Positions 6,097 to 6,546 of a stretch of DNA of 6,546 nucleotides are shown piece after piece. The notes beneath the pieces were generated by a model. It saw nothing but the letters and a program-made list of their open reading frames with translations, did no database searches and was not told the origin of the DNA. The stretch comes from Oscillospiraceae bacterium (GTDB lineage: Bacteria; Bacillota; Clostridia; Oscillospirales; Oscillospiraceae), in assembly GCA_017501805.1 (NCBI GenBank), contig JAFVWG010000089.1, positions 1 to 6,546 on the forward strand. Direction: 5' to 3'. A program made the position numbers and the translations under genes. Each line of letters begins with the position of its first letter. Position 1 is the stretch's first letter.

Positions 6097-6117
6097 TGAT
6101 ATGCCACCGGCATATCA
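6097..6117. repeat. 9-bp stem hairpin with 3-nt loop
   Basis: TGATATGCC (6097-6105), loop ACC, and GGCATATCA (6109-6117) form a perfect stem. It lies between the composite repeat and its partial copy and has no T tract. A further imperfect hairpin follows at 6129-6147 (one mismatch in 8 bp, loop CTT). Both share the 3-base-loop style of the rest of this 390-base gene-free stretch. Confidence 0.7.
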
Positions 6118-6145
6118 TTCACTACCGCGGCGCACGCTTCGCGCG

Positions 6146-6182
6146 CCCATAGGGAGAGCCAAGACGCGGGAGAACGCTTCCG
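6146..6182. repeat. Truncated extra copy of the composite repeat's end
   Basis: CCCATAGGGAGAG followed by a CAAG segment and GGGAGA repeats, in direct orientation, the sequence at 6048-6082 with a 2-base insertion and several substitutions. The reverse complement of 6146-6163 matches the left end of the composite element (5961-5978) at 17 of 18 positions. The other half of its hairpin is missing, so this is a broken or partly overwritten copy. A second direct repeat, CCGTCTCGCT(A/G)CG, occurs at 6023-6035 and 6080-6092. Confidence 0.68.
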
Positions 6183-6186
6183 GCTC

Positions 6187-6220
6187 ACATAAAGAAAACC
6201 ACCGGCGGAGCCGGTGGTTT
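6187..6220 (-). terminator. Intrinsic terminator of the minus-strand MgtC-like gene
   Basis: A perfect 11-bp stem (6210-6220 with 6196-6206) closes a 3-base loop. Read on the minus strand it is GCCGGTGGTTT at the descending arm, continuing into TTCTTTAT, a usable T-rich tail. It starts 19 bases after the stop codon at 6240-6242, as expected for that gene's terminator. The plus-strand side is weaker (TTTGTTGTTT) but could also function. Confidence 0.85.
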
Positions 6221-6239
6221 GTTGTTTCCTGCATGAAAT

Positions 6240-6546
6240 TCAGCGGATCTCTTCGATGTGGTGGACGTACTCGAGGGTGTTGAGCGCCTCGATGATCTGC
6301 TCGTGCGTTTTATACTTACGGAGCTCCTGCGAGCTGATGGAGATCGCGATCGAGTAGACGCTGAGTCCCGAGCCGGCGTAGGCGGGGTTGACCTCAATAT
6401 CATCGATGCGCATACCGAGCTGACGGATGGTGGCGGCAAAGCTCTGCAGGTGGCGGGGGTTATCCAGCTCCACGTGGAACTCGAAGTGATTGGAGCGATC
6501 CTTGAGATAGCGCTCGATGGACGGGAACAGCGCAAGGCTCAGCGAC
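6240..6546 (-). CDS. Probable MgtC/SapB-family membrane protein, C-terminal part (runs off right edge)
   Basis: An open frame enters from the right edge and ends at TGA 6240-6242, giving about 101 visible residues. They begin SLSLALFPSIERYLKDRS, which looks like the end of a membrane helix followed by basic residues. A soluble domain follows with alternating strands and helices: FEFHVELDNPRHL, FAATIRQLGMRIDDIEVNP, LSVYSIAISI and HEQIIEALNTLEYVHHIEEI. This order (last helix, then an ACT-like domain that ends the protein) fits MgtC/SapB-family proteins, implicated in magnesium stress and virulence in other bacteria. An internal GTG at 6471-6473 could start a 77-residue product, but the frame is open upstream with coding-like sequence, so the gene is taken as partial. 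Other ACT-like domains attached to membrane proteins remain possible. Confidence 0.62.
   Translation of the reverse strand, partial: SLSLALFPSIERYLKDRSNHFEFHVELDNPRHLQSFAATIRQLGMRIDDIEVNPAYAGSGLSVYSIAISISSQELRKYKTHEQIIEALNTLEYVHHIEEIR

Noticed and set aside
5812..6182. Possible CRISPR array in the repeat-rich stretch
   Set aside because: There is no constant-length direct repeat with unique spacers. The pattern is inverted repeats and short tandem units, and no cas genes are present.
5570..6188. Several minus- and plus-strand frames of 68-182 codons in the intergenic repeat region
   Set aside because: They run across the terminator, heptamer array and hairpin repeats. Their translations are repeat-derived (Arg, Ser and Pro rich), with no ribosome site or domain. 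Repeats of this type often yield spurious ORFs.

Overview
The window looks like chromosomal DNA from a GC-rich Clostridia-class Firmicute, most likely Oscillospiraceae/Ruminococcaceae. The basis is strong GGAGG-type ribosome sites, the lspA-rluD pairing, a MarR / heterodimeric ABC exporter operon, a clostridial-type LUD protein, and hairpin-rich intergenic repeats like those I remember from gut Clostridia. No database search was possible, so the taxon is an inference.

Layout. Positions 1-901 (minus strand) hold lspA (signal peptidase II) followed, with a short overlap, by the start of an RluD-type pseudouridine synthase that runs off the left edge. Positions 902-1053 are a divergent promoter region. 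It has an extended -10 promoter for lspA-rluD on the minus strand and another for the plus-strand operon. Two near-identical palindromes just downstream of the plus-strand -10 are the likely MarR operators. Positions 1054-5747 (plus strand) form a tight four-gene operon in which every junction overlaps: a MarR repressor, two ABC exporter half-transporters, and a LUD-domain protein. A strong intrinsic terminator follows at about 5767-5795. Positions 5796-6190 contain no gene I can support. They hold a mosaic of short hairpins with 3-nt loops, a 7-bp tandem repeat, a 105-bp composite inverted repeat and a broken copy of it. Positions 6190-6546 (minus strand) hold the C-terminal end of a probable MgtC/SapB-family membrane protein and its terminator.

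How the genes fit together. The MarR protein most likely represses its own operon through the paired palindromes and is released by a ligand or stress. The two ABC proteins form an asymmetric exporter. The first carries Asp in place of the catalytic Glu and Gln in place of the switch His. The second has intact catalytic residues but an ISKGQ signature. The variant residues therefore converge on one ATP site and leave the other canonical, as in the TM287/288 and LmrCD class. The substrate cannot be read from the sequence. The LUD protein is a plausible redox or metabolic partner, but its link to the exporter rests on context only.

I see no clearly new defence or mobile system. The points most worth a second look are the operator architecture, the LUD-exporter coupling and the composite inverted-repeat element.
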